A stretch of 64,000 nucleotides of DNA from Hwangdonia seohaensis. GTDB taxonomy: Bacteria; Bacteroidota; Bacteroidia; Flavobacteriales; Flavobacteriaceae. Of the stretch, positions 8,015 through 17,055 are shown one piece after another. How positions within the stretch are numbered: the first letter of the stretch is position 1; every line of letters begins with the position of its first letter. The position numbers and the translations under genes are program-made. The stretch covers positions 806,001-870,000 of the forward strand of contig NZ_JAVSCK010000001.1 of NCBI RefSeq assembly GCF_031932625.1, in the 5' to 3' direction. A model generated the notes under the pieces. The model was given only the letters and a program-made list of their open reading frames with translations. It was not told the origin of the DNA and made no database searches.

Positions 8015-8019
8015 TAAAA

Positions 8020-9336
8020 TTAATATCTGTAATGTTCTGGCTTATAAGGGCCATCAACCGTTACGCCAATATATTCGGCTTGATACGGTTTTAATTCGGT
8101 AAGCTCAACACCAATTTTTTCCAAGTGTAATTTAGCAACCTTTTCATCAAGATGTTTTGGTAGCATATACACATCGTTTTGGTACGCGTCGGCGTTGTTC
8201 CAAAGCTCGATTTGTGCTAAGGTTTGGTTGGTAAACGAGTTGCTCATTACAAAACTCGGGTGGCCTGTGGCGCATCCTAAATTTACCAAACGCCCTTCGG
8301 CTAGTATGATAATGTCCTTCCCGTCAATGGTATATTTATCAACCTGTGGCTTAATGGTATTTTTGGTGTTTCCGTAGTTGTCGTTTAACCAAGCCATTTG
8401 TATTTCGTTGTCAAAATGCCCAATGTTGCACACAACGGTTTTGTCTTTCATCGCTTTAAAATGCTCAGCGCGAACGATGTCTTTGTTCCCTGTGGTGGTG
8501 ATTACAATATCAGAATTAGCAACAACGGTTTCCAATTTCTTCACTTCAAAACCATCCATCGCCGCTTGTAATGCACAAATTGGGTCTATTTCTGTAACCG
8601 TTACAATACTTCCGGCACCTTTAAAAGAAGCCGCTGTACCTTTACCAACATCGCCATAACCACAAACGGTTACACGTTTTCCGGCTAGCATTAAATCGGT
8701 AGCACGACGAATCGCATCAACTGCAGATTCTTTACAACCGTATTTATTATCGAATTTCGATTTTGTTACCGAATCGTTTACGTTTATAGCTGGCATAGGC
8801 AACGTACCGTTTTTTACACGCTCGTACAGTCTGTGAACACCTGTTGTGGTTTCTTCAGACAAGCCTTTAATTCCTGCAGCTAATTCTGGGTATTTATCTA
8901 AAACCATATTGGTTAAATCGCCACCGTCATCAAGAATCATGTTTAATGGTTTGCGGTCTTTACCAAAAAATAAGGTTTGCTCGATACACCAATCAAATTC
9001 TTCTTCGGTCATATCTTTCCATGCGTAAACTGCGGTTCCAGCAGCAGCAATGGCAGCAGCAGCTTGGTCTTGTGTTGAGAAAATATTACAAGAACTCCAA
9101 GTTACCTCGGCACCCAAAGCCTGCAAGGTTTCAATTAAAACTGCCGTTTGAATAGTCATATGTAAACAGCCGGCAATACGCGCGCCTTTAAGCGGTTGCG
9201 AATTTCCGTACTCTTCACGAAGGCTCATTAACCCCGGCATTTCGGCTTCTGCTAATTCTATTTCTTTGCGTCCCCAATCGGCAAGCGATATATCTTTCAC
9301 TTTATTGGCTACGTAAGGAATTGTTTTTGTGCTCAT
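8020..9336 (-). CDS. ahcY: Adenosylhomocysteinase
   Basis: This 438-residue enzyme splits S-adenosylhomocysteine into adenosine and homocysteine with bound NAD, recycling the product of methyl-transfer reactions. Visible marks are the substrate-domain block GARIAGCLHMTIQTAVLIET, the NAD Rossmann motif VCGYGDVGKGTAAS, and the C-terminal KPEHYRY with the lysine/tyrosine that reach the neighbouring subunit's cofactor. The length is normal. It is monocistronic. The 130-bp upstream region holds a minus-strand -7 element and two inverted repeats (separate entry). Confidence 0.97.
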   Translation of the reverse strand: MSTKTIPYVANKVKDISLADWGRKEIELAEAEMPGLMSLREEYGNSQPLKGARIAGCLHMTIQTAVLIETLQALGAEVTWSSCNIFSTQDQAAAAIAAAGTAVYAWKDMTEEEFDWCIEQTLFFGKDRKPLNMILDDGGDLTNMVLDKYPELAAGIKGLSEETTTGVHRLYERVKNGTLPMPAINVNDSVTKSKFDNKYGCKESAVDAIRRATDLMLAGKRVTVCGYGDVGKGTAASFKGAGSIVTVTEIDPICALQAAMDGFEVKKLETVVANSDIVITTTGNKDIVRAEHFKAMKDKTVVCNIGHFDNEIQMAWLNDNYGNTKNTIKPQVDKYTIDGKDIIILAEGRLVNLGCATGHPSFVMSNSFTNQTLAQIELWNNADAYQNDVYMLPKHLDEKVAKLHLEKIGVELTELKPYQAEYIGVTVDGPYKPEHYRY

Positions 9337-9375
9337 ATTCTTTTTTCTTAATGTTTTTATATAGATTGCCCTTGG

Positions 9376-9445
9376 GATTTGGTACTTATTTTAGTTAAAT
9401 TCGCTCATTAAAAATGCCAAATCTGCCTTAGGCAGTGCAAAGATA
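9376..9445 (-). promoter_or_regulatory. ahcY promoter and structured leader
   Basis: On the minus strand TATCTTTG (9438-9445) fits the -7 element. Immediately downstream the transcript can fold a short hairpin CTGCC/GGCAG (9423-9435), or a larger one joining 9417-9423 with 9376-9382 (GATTTGG/CCAAATC). The two stems share one base, so they could be alternatives. I could not match the known SAM or SAH riboswitch consensus. Confidence 0.4.
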
Positions 9446-9468
9446 ATCAATAACTTTCAGAATAGTAA

Positions 9469-10092
<624 letters not shown>

Positions 10093-10200
10093 TAGAATCA
10101 AGAAGAAAGAGAAAAGAAAACAGATAAATGAAAATACTTTTAGGCATTTTGATATTTAGAATTTGCTTTTTGGAATTTTCAAACCATCATTCGTGTATTT

Positions 10201-10932
10201 GTGACAAATAGAAGAATATATCAAAACATAATAAAGTCTATTTCTGCCGAAGAAAGGTTATTGGCGGTATTAATTGACCCTGAAAAGTTTTCCGTTGAAA
10301 ATGCGGTGCGTTTCTTTAAAAAAGTAAACCAATCGGTTGCCACCCATATTTTTGTTGGAGGCAGTACCGTTGAAGCTCAAGCGACTGAAAACGTGGTTTC
10401 CGAAATAAAAAAGCAGACCAGTTTACCTGTTATTTTATTTCCCGGAGACACATCCCAAATTACCAATAAAGCCGATGGGATTTTATTTTTATCCCTAATT
10501 TCCGGAAGAAACCCTGAGTATTTAATTGGGAAACACGTGGCGTCTATTTCAAAAATAAAAAGCAGCAATTTGGAAGTGATTTCAACAGGATATATTTTAA
10601 TTGAAGGCGGCAAGGAAACAGCCGTTCAGCGCGTCACAAATACAAAGCCAATGGCTAGAAATGCCTTTCAAAATATAACCGATACCGCAAAAGCGGGAGA
10701 ATTTTTAGGAATGAATCTCATCTATTTGGAAGCAGGAAGTGGCGCTTTAAATCCTGTAAGTGCAGAAATAATTACAAAAGTAAAACAAGACATAAAAATT
10801 CCGTTAATAGTTGGCGGTGGCATAAAAAACATACAACAATTGGAAAGCGCGTACCAATCGGGAGCCGATATGGTGGTTATTGGAACCGCCTTTGAGGAGG
10901 ACGAATCGTTTTTTGACGACTTAAGAAAGTAA
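10201..10932 (+). CDS. Geranylgeranylglyceryl/heptaprenylglyceryl phosphate synthase family protein
   Basis: The 243-aa product is a TIM barrel of the PcrB/GGGPS family: LIDPEKF near residue 23, FVGGSTV near 50, SLISGRNPEYLIG near 100, GYILIEGGKE near 130, YLEAGSGA near 180, and the phosphate loop GGGI. These join a prenyl diphosphate to sn-glycerol-1-phosphate. Bacteroidota encode a group of such enzymes whose cellular role is poorly known. The apparent start is GTG at 10201, with no good ATG near. It follows the transferase gene by 108 bp on the same strand. Confidence 0.88.
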   Translation: MTNRRIYQNIIKSISAEERLLAVLIDPEKFSVENAVRFFKKVNQSVATHIFVGGSTVEAQATENVVSEIKKQTSLPVILFPGDTSQITNKADGILFLSLISGRNPEYLIGKHVASISKIKSSNLEVISTGYILIEGGKETAVQRVTNTKPMARNAFQNITDTAKAGEFLGMNLIYLEAGSGALNPVSAEIITKVKQDIKIPLIVGGGIKNIQQLESAYQSGADMVVIGTAFEEDESFFDDLRK

Positions 10933-10934
10933 AA

Positions 10935-11024
10935 CGTCATGCTGAAGGTGCCCGTACTTAACTTGTTTCGGTATTTTAGCATCTCATTAAATAGATAAAG
11001 ATTTCCACCTTCGTGGGAATGACA
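10935..11024. repeat. Composite intergenic repeat
   Basis: CGTCATGCTGAA at the left and a GTTTCGGTATTTTAGCATC segment in the middle form an inverted pair. The right end (11000-11023) is a copy of the CATTCCC hairpin family. The whole spacer before the thiamine-binding gene therefore consists of repeats, and no riboswitch is visible in it. Confidence 0.55.
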
Positions 11025-11034
11025 AAAATAAATT

Positions 11035-11295
11035 ATGAAAATATCAGTAGAATTAACATTAACACCGTTGCAAGACGAGTTCGAACCAGCAATCATTCAT
11101 TTTATAAAAAAATTAAGAGCATCAAATCTCAAGGTTCTAGAAAATCCATTGAGCACACAGGTTTATGGCGATTACGATGAGGTGATGAAACTACTCAGCA
11201 ACGAAATAAAAGAGGCCTTCCAACTCATTGAAAATGGTCTGCTATACATGAAAATAGTTAAAACAGATAGACAGGATTATGAACCCCATTTTTGA
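11035..11295 (+). CDS. Thiamine-binding domain protein (MTH1187/YkoF family)
   Basis: The 86-residue protein begins MKISVELTLTPL and continues FIKKLRASNLKVLENPLSTQ and VYGDYDEVMKLL, the pattern of the small ferredoxin-like MTH1187/YkoF family. Some members bind thiamine or its pyrimidine part. It overlaps the next gene, a PnuC-type transporter, by 17 bp, so the two are very probably one transcript. A cytosolic thiamine-binding helper for uptake is a fair inference; direct proof of the ligand is not in the sequence. Confidence 0.85.
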   Translation: MKISVELTLTPLQDEFEPAIIHFIKKLRASNLKVLENPLSTQVYGDYDEVMKLLSNEIKEAFQLIENGLLYMKIVKTDRQDYEPHF

Positions 11296-11911
11296 TTTTT
11301 TATTCGAGCAATATGCCGATTATCAAACTGTTGATGTTATCCTAGAAATTATAGCCGTTATTTTTGGCTTTCTTTCCGTTTGGTTTTCAAAACAGAATAA
11401 AGTTTTAGTGTTTCCAACGGGCATGATTAGCACTATTATTTTTGTGTATTTATTGTTTAAATGGGAATTGTTGGGCGATATGATGATAAACGCTTATTAT
11501 TTTATAATGAGTGTTTACGGCTGGTATATTTGGTCGAGAAAAGTGGATGACACAAAGGTAACGCCAATTTCTAGAATGACGTTCAGCGAGAAAAAAATAA
11601 GCACAGCTATATTTATAGCAACCCTTTTATTTGTTTATTTGGTGTATAAAACCTTTGATAAATGGACCAGTGTCGTAGCCTATATAGACACCATTACAAC
11701 TGCCATATTTTTTGTTGGCATGTGGCTTATGGCACGACGAAAACTTGAGAATTGGATTTTTTGGATTGTCGGAGACTTGATTTCCATACCGTTATATTTT
11801 TACAAAGGCTTTACATTTACTAGTTTTCAGTATTTTGGCTTTACCTTTATCGCCATATTCGGTTATTTAGCATGGAAGAAAAACTTAAACAGCAACCCGC
11901 AAACTGCATAA
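11279..11911 (+). CDS. PnuC/PnuT-type vitamin transporter
   Basis: This 210-residue membrane protein has about seven hydrophobic helices. It shows the PnuC family pattern: LEIIAVIFGFLSVWFSKQNK near residue 22, NAYYFIMSVYGWYIW near 72 and WIVGDLISIPLYFYKG near 162. PnuC proteins take up nicotinamide riboside; the Bacteroidota subgroup PnuT takes up thiamine and is often under TPP riboswitches. The neighbours (a thiamine-binding protein before, a NadR-type kinase after, a TPP-controlled receptor further on) favour thiamine. It overlaps both neighbours (17 and 40 bp). Confidence 0.87.
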   Translation: MNPIFDFLFEQYADYQTVDVILEIIAVIFGFLSVWFSKQNKVLVFPTGMISTIIFVYLLFKWELLGDMMINAYYFIMSVYGWYIWSRKVDDTKVTPISRMTFSEKKISTAIFIATLLFVYLVYKTFDKWTSVVAYIDTITTAIFFVGMWLMARRKLENWIFWIVGDLISIPLYFYKGFTFTSFQYFGFTFIAIFGYLAWKKNLNSNPQTA

Positions 11912-12441
11912 AAGTAGTTTTATTTGGCCCGGAATCAACGGGTAAAACAACACTGTCTCGCCAGTTGGCGCGTTATTACAATTCGGTTTGGGTGCCCGAA
12001 TATGCCCGCGAATATTTGCAAAACAAATGGAATAACGAGCGCAAAACTTGCGAACCAAAAGATTTATTGCCCATAGCCGAAGGCCAAATGAAACTTGAAA
12101 ATGAATTAGCACAAAAAACCAATACCGTTTTAATTTGCGATACCGATTTGCTGGAAACCAAAGTCTATTCGGAGACCTATTATTTAGGCACCTGCGACGC
12201 GATTTTGGAAAAATACGCCTTAAAAAACACTTACGATTTATACTTTTTAACGTATATTGATACACCTTGGGAAGCTGACGATTTGCGTGATAAACCAGAA
12301 CATAGAAAAGAAATGTTTCGGGCTTTTGAGAGTGCTTTAAAAGATAACAACAGACCTTATGTTTTGTTAAAAGGCGATAAACAAGCCCGATTGCAAAAAG
12401 CCGTAAAACATATTGATGAATTACTAAAAAACAAAAACTAA
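11872..12441 (+). CDS. NadR-like P-loop kinase (AAA_28)
   Basis: The 189 residues include a P-loop GPESTGKTTLS at about 18-28, a WVPEYAREYL segment and a LICDTDLLETKVYSE Walker B-like segment. This is the kinase half of NadR; the nucleotidyltransferase half is missing. NadR kinases phosphorylate nicotinamide riboside. In this thiamine-linked cluster the substrate might instead be thiamine, trapping it after transport, but that is inference. The start overlaps the transporter by 40 bp and the stop overlaps the next start (TAATG). Confidence 0.85.
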   Translation: MEEKLKQQPANCIKVVLFGPESTGKTTLSRQLARYYNSVWVPEYAREYLQNKWNNERKTCEPKDLLPIAEGQMKLENELAQKTNTVLICDTDLLETKVYSETYYLGTCDAILEKYALKNTYDLYFLTYIDTPWEADDLRDKPEHRKEMFRAFESALKDNNRPYVLLKGDKQARLQKAVKHIDELLKNKN

Positions 12442-13994
12442 TGTTTTCAGAAAAAGATATCCAACATATTGAAAAAAAAGGCATAACCCTAAAGCAGATT
12501 GAAGCCCAGGTTAACCGCATAAAAAACGGGATGTCTTATTCTAATTTGGTGGAAGCAGCAAATATTGGAAATGGCATTAAAAGTTATAATGAAACTGAAA
12601 TACAGAATTTTGCTACATTATTTGATGCCAAAAGAGACAGTTTAAACATCGTCATGTTTGTGCCCGCATCGGGTGCGGCTACGCGTATGTTCAAATTTTT
12701 GTTTCAGTTTTTAAAAAACTACAACCCTTCAAAAGAAACCATCGAAGAATATGCTAAAAGACATAACGACAGGCTCATAAAAACCTTTGTTTCAAATTTA
12801 GAAAGCTTTCCGATTTACAGCGAAGTCTTATCAAAAGCAAAAGCGATACACCCCAATTTTGAGAGTTTAACAAAAGATGAAGCCTGTTTGGCCTTTGTGA
12901 AAACCATGTTGAGCGAAGATGCTTTAAACTATAGTTTTTTCCCAAAAGGACTACTGCCGTTTCATAACTATAAAACGGGTGCCATTACGGCGTTTCATGA
13001 GCGTTTATTGGAATCGACTTTGTACGCTTCATCAAACAACAAAGCGAACCTTCACTTTACGGTTTCTAAAAAGCACCATCCGTATTTTGATTCAGAATTA
13101 GAAAAAATCAAAAAGGAAGTAGAGGAAAAAACAAACACGGTTTTTAACGTAACGTATTCGTATCAAAAAGAAGAAACCGAAACCGTAGCCTTAACAACAA
13201 ATAATGAGATTTACAGAAATGAAGATGGCTCTATTTTATTCCGTCCCGCAGGCCATGGCGCGTTAATTGAAAATTTGAATGCCATAAACAGCGATCTTAT
13301 TTTTATTAAAAACGTCGATAATATCGTGGTTTTTAATCGGAACAAAAAACTAGTCAAGTACAAAAAACTCATTGCCGGCGTGCTTATTGAAGCCCAAGAG
13401 GAAGCTTTTTCGTTTTTACATAAATTAGATGATGAATCTGTTTCAGAAGCAGATATGCTTACCATAGCCATGTTTTTATCGACAAAAATGAATGTTTCCA
13501 TTGGCGATGAATTTGATGATTTACCTTCAGATAAAAAGAAACGGTTTTTAAAGGAAAAATTAAACCGACCCATTCGTGTTTGTGCCATGGTTAAAAACGA
13601 AGGCGAACCTGGAGGTGGCCCATTTTGGGTTAAGGACGAAAACGGCAACATATCGCTACAAATAGCGGAGTTTGCCCAAATTGATATTGATAATACCCAA
13701 CAAGCCGAAATTGTTAAAAACGCAACCCATTTTAACCCAACCGATTTGGTTTGCGGCACCAAAAACTACAAAGGCGAAAAATTCAATCTTTTAAATTTTG
13801 TCGATCCCGAAGCGGCTTTTATAACCATGAAAACCCAAAACGGTGTTGATATAAAAGCACTGGAACTGCCCGGGCTATGGAATGGCAGTATGGCCTATTG
13901 GAACTCCATTTTTGTTGAAGTGCCCGTAGAAACCTTTAATCCTGTAAAAACGGTAAACGATTTGCTAAAACCCGAGCACCAAGATTTGGCATGA
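12441..13994 (+). CDS. DUF4301 family protein
   Basis: A 517-residue cytosolic protein of a family found mainly in Bacteroidota. Near residue 73 is FVPASGAATRMFK, which resembles the nucleotide-binding loop of sugar-nucleotidyltransferases. Later RPAGHGALIENLN (about residue 269) and GEPGGGPFWV (about 390) are highly patterned and probably part of the active site. The true reaction is unknown. It is coupled to the NadR-like gene by a one-base overlap and to the next gene by a 4-bp overlap, so it is in the middle of an operon. Confidence 0.85.
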   Translation: MFSEKDIQHIEKKGITLKQIEAQVNRIKNGMSYSNLVEAANIGNGIKSYNETEIQNFATLFDAKRDSLNIVMFVPASGAATRMFKFLFQFLKNYNPSKETIEEYAKRHNDRLIKTFVSNLESFPIYSEVLSKAKAIHPNFESLTKDEACLAFVKTMLSEDALNYSFFPKGLLPFHNYKTGAITAFHERLLESTLYASSNNKANLHFTVSKKHHPYFDSELEKIKKEVEEKTNTVFNVTYSYQKEETETVALTTNNEIYRNEDGSILFRPAGHGALIENLNAINSDLIFIKNVDNIVVFNRNKKLVKYKKLIAGVLIEAQEEAFSFLHKLDDESVSEADMLTIAMFLSTKMNVSIGDEFDDLPSDKKKRFLKEKLNRPIRVCAMVKNEGEPGGGPFWVKDENGNISLQIAEFAQIDIDNTQQAEIVKNATHFNPTDLVCGTKNYKGEKFNLLNFVDPEAAFITMKTQNGVDIKALELPGLWNGSMAYWNSIFVEVPVETFNPVKTVNDLLKPEHQDLA

Positions 13995-14398
13995 TTAATA
14001 AAGAAGCCCTTTTGCAAGAGTTGACATTTAAAGCCGTTAGAAGTTCTGGTGCTGGCGGACAACATGTAAACAAAGTGTCTTCAAAAATTGAGTTGACTTT
14101 TAATGTATTGGAATCGTTCGCGCTTAACGAGCATCAAAAAGAACGCTTACAAAACAAGCTAAAACATCGGTTAACCAAAGACGGCGTGCTAATTTTACAG
14201 TGCGATGAAAGCCGCAGCCAACACAAAAACAAAGATTTGGTAATTAAGCGGTTTTTCGATTTAGTAACAACATCGTTAATTATCCCAAAAAGAAGAATTC
14301 CCACCAGAATTCCAAAATCGGTTATTAGAAAACGATTGAAAAACAAGCGCAACCGTTCAGAAAAAAAGGCGAACCGAAAAAAACCAGACTTAGACTAA
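13991..14398 (+). CDS. arfB: ArfB-like peptidyl-tRNA hydrolase (stalled-ribosome rescue)
   Basis: The 135-residue protein has the release-factor GGQ loop (RSSGAGGQHVNKVSSKIEL, residues 13-31) and a strongly basic C-terminal tail (KRLKNKRNRSEKKANRKK). This is the layout of ArfB/YaeJ. Such proteins free stalled ribosomes by inserting the tail into the empty mRNA channel and hydrolysing the peptidyl-tRNA. The ATG overlaps the DUF4301 stop by 4 bp (ATGA). It closes the 11.0-14.4-kb operon. Confidence 0.9.
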   Translation: MINKEALLQELTFKAVRSSGAGGQHVNKVSSKIELTFNVLESFALNEHQKERLQNKLKHRLTKDGVLILQCDESRSQHKNKDLVIKRFFDLVTTSLIIPKRRIPTRIPKSVIRKRLKNKRNRSEKKANRKKPDLD

Positions 14399-14438
14399 AA
14401 AACTATTGCTTTTTCTCTGTTAATTATTAATTGTTAAC

Positions 14439-14446
14439 TAACTTTG
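14439..14446 (+). promoter_or_regulatory. -7 promoter element upstream of TPP riboswitch
   Basis: TAACTTTG fits TAnnTTTG; a weak -33 (CTG) lies 19 nt upstream. The predicted start near 14451 leads straight into the riboswitch at about 14460. Confidence 0.55.
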
Positions 14447-14459
14447 CAGCGTTCTCAAA

Positions 14460-14636
14460 AAAGGGGTGCTTTTTCAGTTAGCAGTCATCGGTTTTCAGTA
14501 AACAGTCTATGTATACTTTTACTATAAAACGTTTAACTTTTAACTTCCAAAAAGGCTGAGATCATACCCATTGAACCTAGAACAGGTAATGCTGTTTAGG
14601 AATCGAGCGTTAAGAAAATATCCAGTGGATATTTTT
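14460..14636 (+). promoter_or_regulatory. TPP (thiamine pyrophosphate) riboswitch with terminator platform
   Basis: The aptamer shows GGGGTGC at about 14463, then after a long variable P3 arm GGCTGAGA (about 14554), ATACCC, GAACCT, ACAGGTAATGCTG and GGAA, the THI-box core. Directly after it AAAATATCC (14615-14623) pairs with GGATATTTT (14627-14635), followed by a T run. This is a 9-bp intrinsic terminator and probably the expression platform. TPP binding should stop transcription before the TonB-dependent receptor 178 bp downstream. The rest of this 415-bp gap is leader. Confidence 0.93.
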
Positions 14637-14813
14637 AGCGAGTGCGATAAGGTCATCAATGTTGGTTTTTACTTCTGAATTTTAATTGGTTTAAATTAAG
14701 GATTCAAAATGGAAATTAACTTTACAATATCGTATAAGTATTACGCTCAAAAACAAATCAATAACAATTAAAGAATAATTGCCTCTTTTTATTCGATTAT
14801 AAACATAATCGTA

Positions 14814-17003
14814 ATGAAAAACATTTTTCTTTTTTTAACACTTTTAGTGTTATCAGTCCGTGCAACAGCACAACAAAATCAAACCCAGCAAGACACAACA
14901 AAAATTGAAAATCTAGACGAAGTTTTAGTAAAAGCCGTTCGTGTAAATGCGACATCGCCCATCACACACTCCAACCTTACCAAAAAACAGTTGTCAAAAC
15001 GTAATTTAGGACAGGACATTCCTGTTTTATTAAACTATTTGCCATCAGTTGTTACTACCACCGATGCTGGTGCTGGCGTGGGTTACACAGGTATTCGCAT
15101 ACGTGGTATTAATGCGCAATCAACCAATATTACACTCAACGGCATACCGTACAACGATGCGGAATCTTTAGGGACATTTTGGGTGAATTTAGGCGATTTT
15201 GCGTCTTCGGTTGAAAGTTTACAACTGCAACGTGGCGTGGGTACATCAACCAACGGTTCGGGTGCTTTTGGGGCGAGTATCAATGTGCTTACCGATGCGG
15301 TTTCAGAAGAGGCAAAAGCTGAAATATCCAACACCTTCGGAAGTTATAATACCAGAAAGCACAGTATTAAATTTAGCACGGGTAAACTCAATAACAATAT
15401 AGAGATTGCAGGGCGATTATCTAAAATTAAATCCGATGGTTATATTGACAGAGCTTCATCCGATTTAAAATCGTATTTCCTTCAAGGGGCCTACGTGGAT
15501 GGTAATACGCTAATAAAGGCCATTACATTTAGCGGCCATGAAATTACGTATCAATCTTGGAACGGTTTGGAAGATTTAGACCTTTTGGCAAACCACAGAA
15601 CTTATAATACCGCAGGCGAATACACCGATGAAAATGGCGTTACCCGATTTCATGAAAACGAAGAGGATAACTATCAACAAGACCATTATCAGTTACATTG
15701 GAACGAGCGTTACAACAACTATTGGTCTACAAACCTAGCTTTGAATTATACCAAAGGGCGCGGTTATTTTGAGCAATATAAAGAAGATGAACCTTTTGAT
15801 GAATATGATTTAACCCCAATTAATATTGGTGGCGAAACCATTGATGAAACCGATTTAATCCGTCGCCGGTGGTTAGACAACAATTTCTATGTGGTAAATG
15901 CGGGCGTAAATTACAAAAAGAATGTATTGGACATGAATTTTGGTTTGTCGTACAGCAGTTATATTGGCGATCATTTTGGCGAAATAATATGGGCACGCTT
16001 TGCAAGTGATTCTGAAATTGGCAACTATTATTATAACGGACAAGGAAAGAAAAAAGACTTTAGCCTGTTTACAAAGGCTACCTATCGACTTAACGATAAA
16101 GTGAGTTTATATGGCGATTTGCAAATGCGCTTTGTAAATTATAAAACCACAGGGTTAACATCAGATAGGATTAATTTATTGGTTGATGAGCAGTATAACT
16201 TTTTCAATCCGAAAGCAGGAATTACCTATGAATTAGACTCTAATAACAACCTGTATTTTTCTTATGCCCGGGCAAATCGAGAACCAAGCCGTAGCGATTT
16301 TGAAAGCAACCCAAATATTAAACCGGAGCAGTTAAATGACTTCGAATTAGGCTGGAGGCACCGTAATAGAGGATTCAGAATTAACGCCAATGCCTATTAT
16401 ATGTTATACAACGAGCAATTGGTTTTAACAGGCGCCATAGACAATACGGGCACACCTATTAGAACCAATAGTGGCGATAGTTACCGATTGGGTTTAGAGG
16501 TTGATGCAGCGATACGGATTTCTGAGCAGTTTGCTGTTCAACCAAATTTTACAATAAGTTCGAATAAAAACAAAGAATCGTTTTTTCAGCGCGATGGTGT
16601 TTTGGAAAACTTGGGTAAAACAAATATTTCATTTTCACCGGAATTGGTTGCAGCGAATGCTTTGGTTTATAGTCCAGCAACACACTTTCAAATGTCATTT
16701 TTAAGTAAATACGTCGGTGAACAATTTATGGGGAATAACGATTCGGAAGCTTCAAAATTAGACAGTTATTTTGTAAATGACTTTAATATAACTTACGAGA
16801 TTAAAACCAAGTCAGTATTTAAATCCATTGCCTTTTCTGGTCTGGTAAATAATATTTTTGGAGAAAAATATGTGTCAAACGGCTATTATTACACTTACGA
16901 TGATACTTGGAGCGCGCCAGGAGTTACCACGACTATTGAAGGTGCTGGCTATTATCCGCAAGCAACTACCAACTTTTTGCTTGGAGCAACATTAAAGTTC
17001 TAA
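14814..17003 (+). CDS. TonB-dependent outer-membrane receptor, probably for thiamine
   Basis: The 729-aa protein has a signal peptide (residues 1-19, ending ATAQ), a plug domain (about 45-165, with GYTGIRIRGINAQSTNITLNG) and a 22-strand-type barrel ending in ATLKF with the terminal Phe. There is no N-terminal carboxypeptidase-like domain, so it is a classic uptake receptor rather than a SusC protein. Control by a TPP riboswitch makes thiamine or a phosphorylated form the likely cargo. The inner-membrane PnuT-like transporter lies 3 kb upstream. A terminator follows. Confidence 0.9.
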   Translation: MKNIFLFLTLLVLSVRATAQQNQTQQDTTKIENLDEVLVKAVRVNATSPITHSNLTKKQLSKRNLGQDIPVLLNYLPSVVTTTDAGAGVGYTGIRIRGINAQSTNITLNGIPYNDAESLGTFWVNLGDFASSVESLQLQRGVGTSTNGSGAFGASINVLTDAVSEEAKAEISNTFGSYNTRKHSIKFSTGKLNNNIEIAGRLSKIKSDGYIDRASSDLKSYFLQGAYVDGNTLIKAITFSGHEITYQSWNGLEDLDLLANHRTYNTAGEYTDENGVTRFHENEEDNYQQDHYQLHWNERYNNYWSTNLALNYTKGRGYFEQYKEDEPFDEYDLTPINIGGETIDETDLIRRRWLDNNFYVVNAGVNYKKNVLDMNFGLSYSSYIGDHFGEIIWARFASDSEIGNYYYNGQGKKKDFSLFTKATYRLNDKVSLYGDLQMRFVNYKTTGLTSDRINLLVDEQYNFFNPKAGITYELDSNNNLYFSYARANREPSRSDFESNPNIKPEQLNDFELGWRHRNRGFRINANAYYMLYNEQLVLTGAIDNTGTPIRTNSGDSYRLGLEVDAAIRISEQFAVQPNFTISSNKNKESFFQRDGVLENLGKTNISFSPELVAANALVYSPATHFQMSFLSKYVGEQFMGNNDSEASKLDSYFVNDFNITYEIKTKSVFKSIAFSGLVNNIFGEKYVSNGYYYTYDDTWSAPGVTTTIEGAGYYPQATTNFLLGATLKF

Positions 17004-17025
17004 AAAAATAGATTTATTTTACATC

Positions 17026-17055
17026 AAAGCCTCAGTATTTATACTGGGGCTTTTT
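17026..17055 (+). terminator. Terminator of the TonB receptor gene
   Basis: AAAGCCTCAGTAT (17026-17038) pairs with ATACTGGGGCTTT (17041-17053) around a TT loop, followed by T residues. It abuts the stop codon of the convergent gene. Confidence 0.88.

Noticed and set aside
8195..9155. Several long open frames on the strand opposite ahcY
   Set aside because: They mirror a well-supported ahcY; the translated products show no motifs and are explained by its codon bias.
9376..9445. Known SAH or SAM-II riboswitch at ahcY
   Set aside because: The characteristic core sequences and pseudoknot could not be found; only generic hairpins are present.
11885..12520. A 211-codon frame on the minus strand over the NadR-like gene
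   Set aside because: It runs opposite to a clear P-loop kinase with overlapping neighbours; no signal or family is visible in its product.
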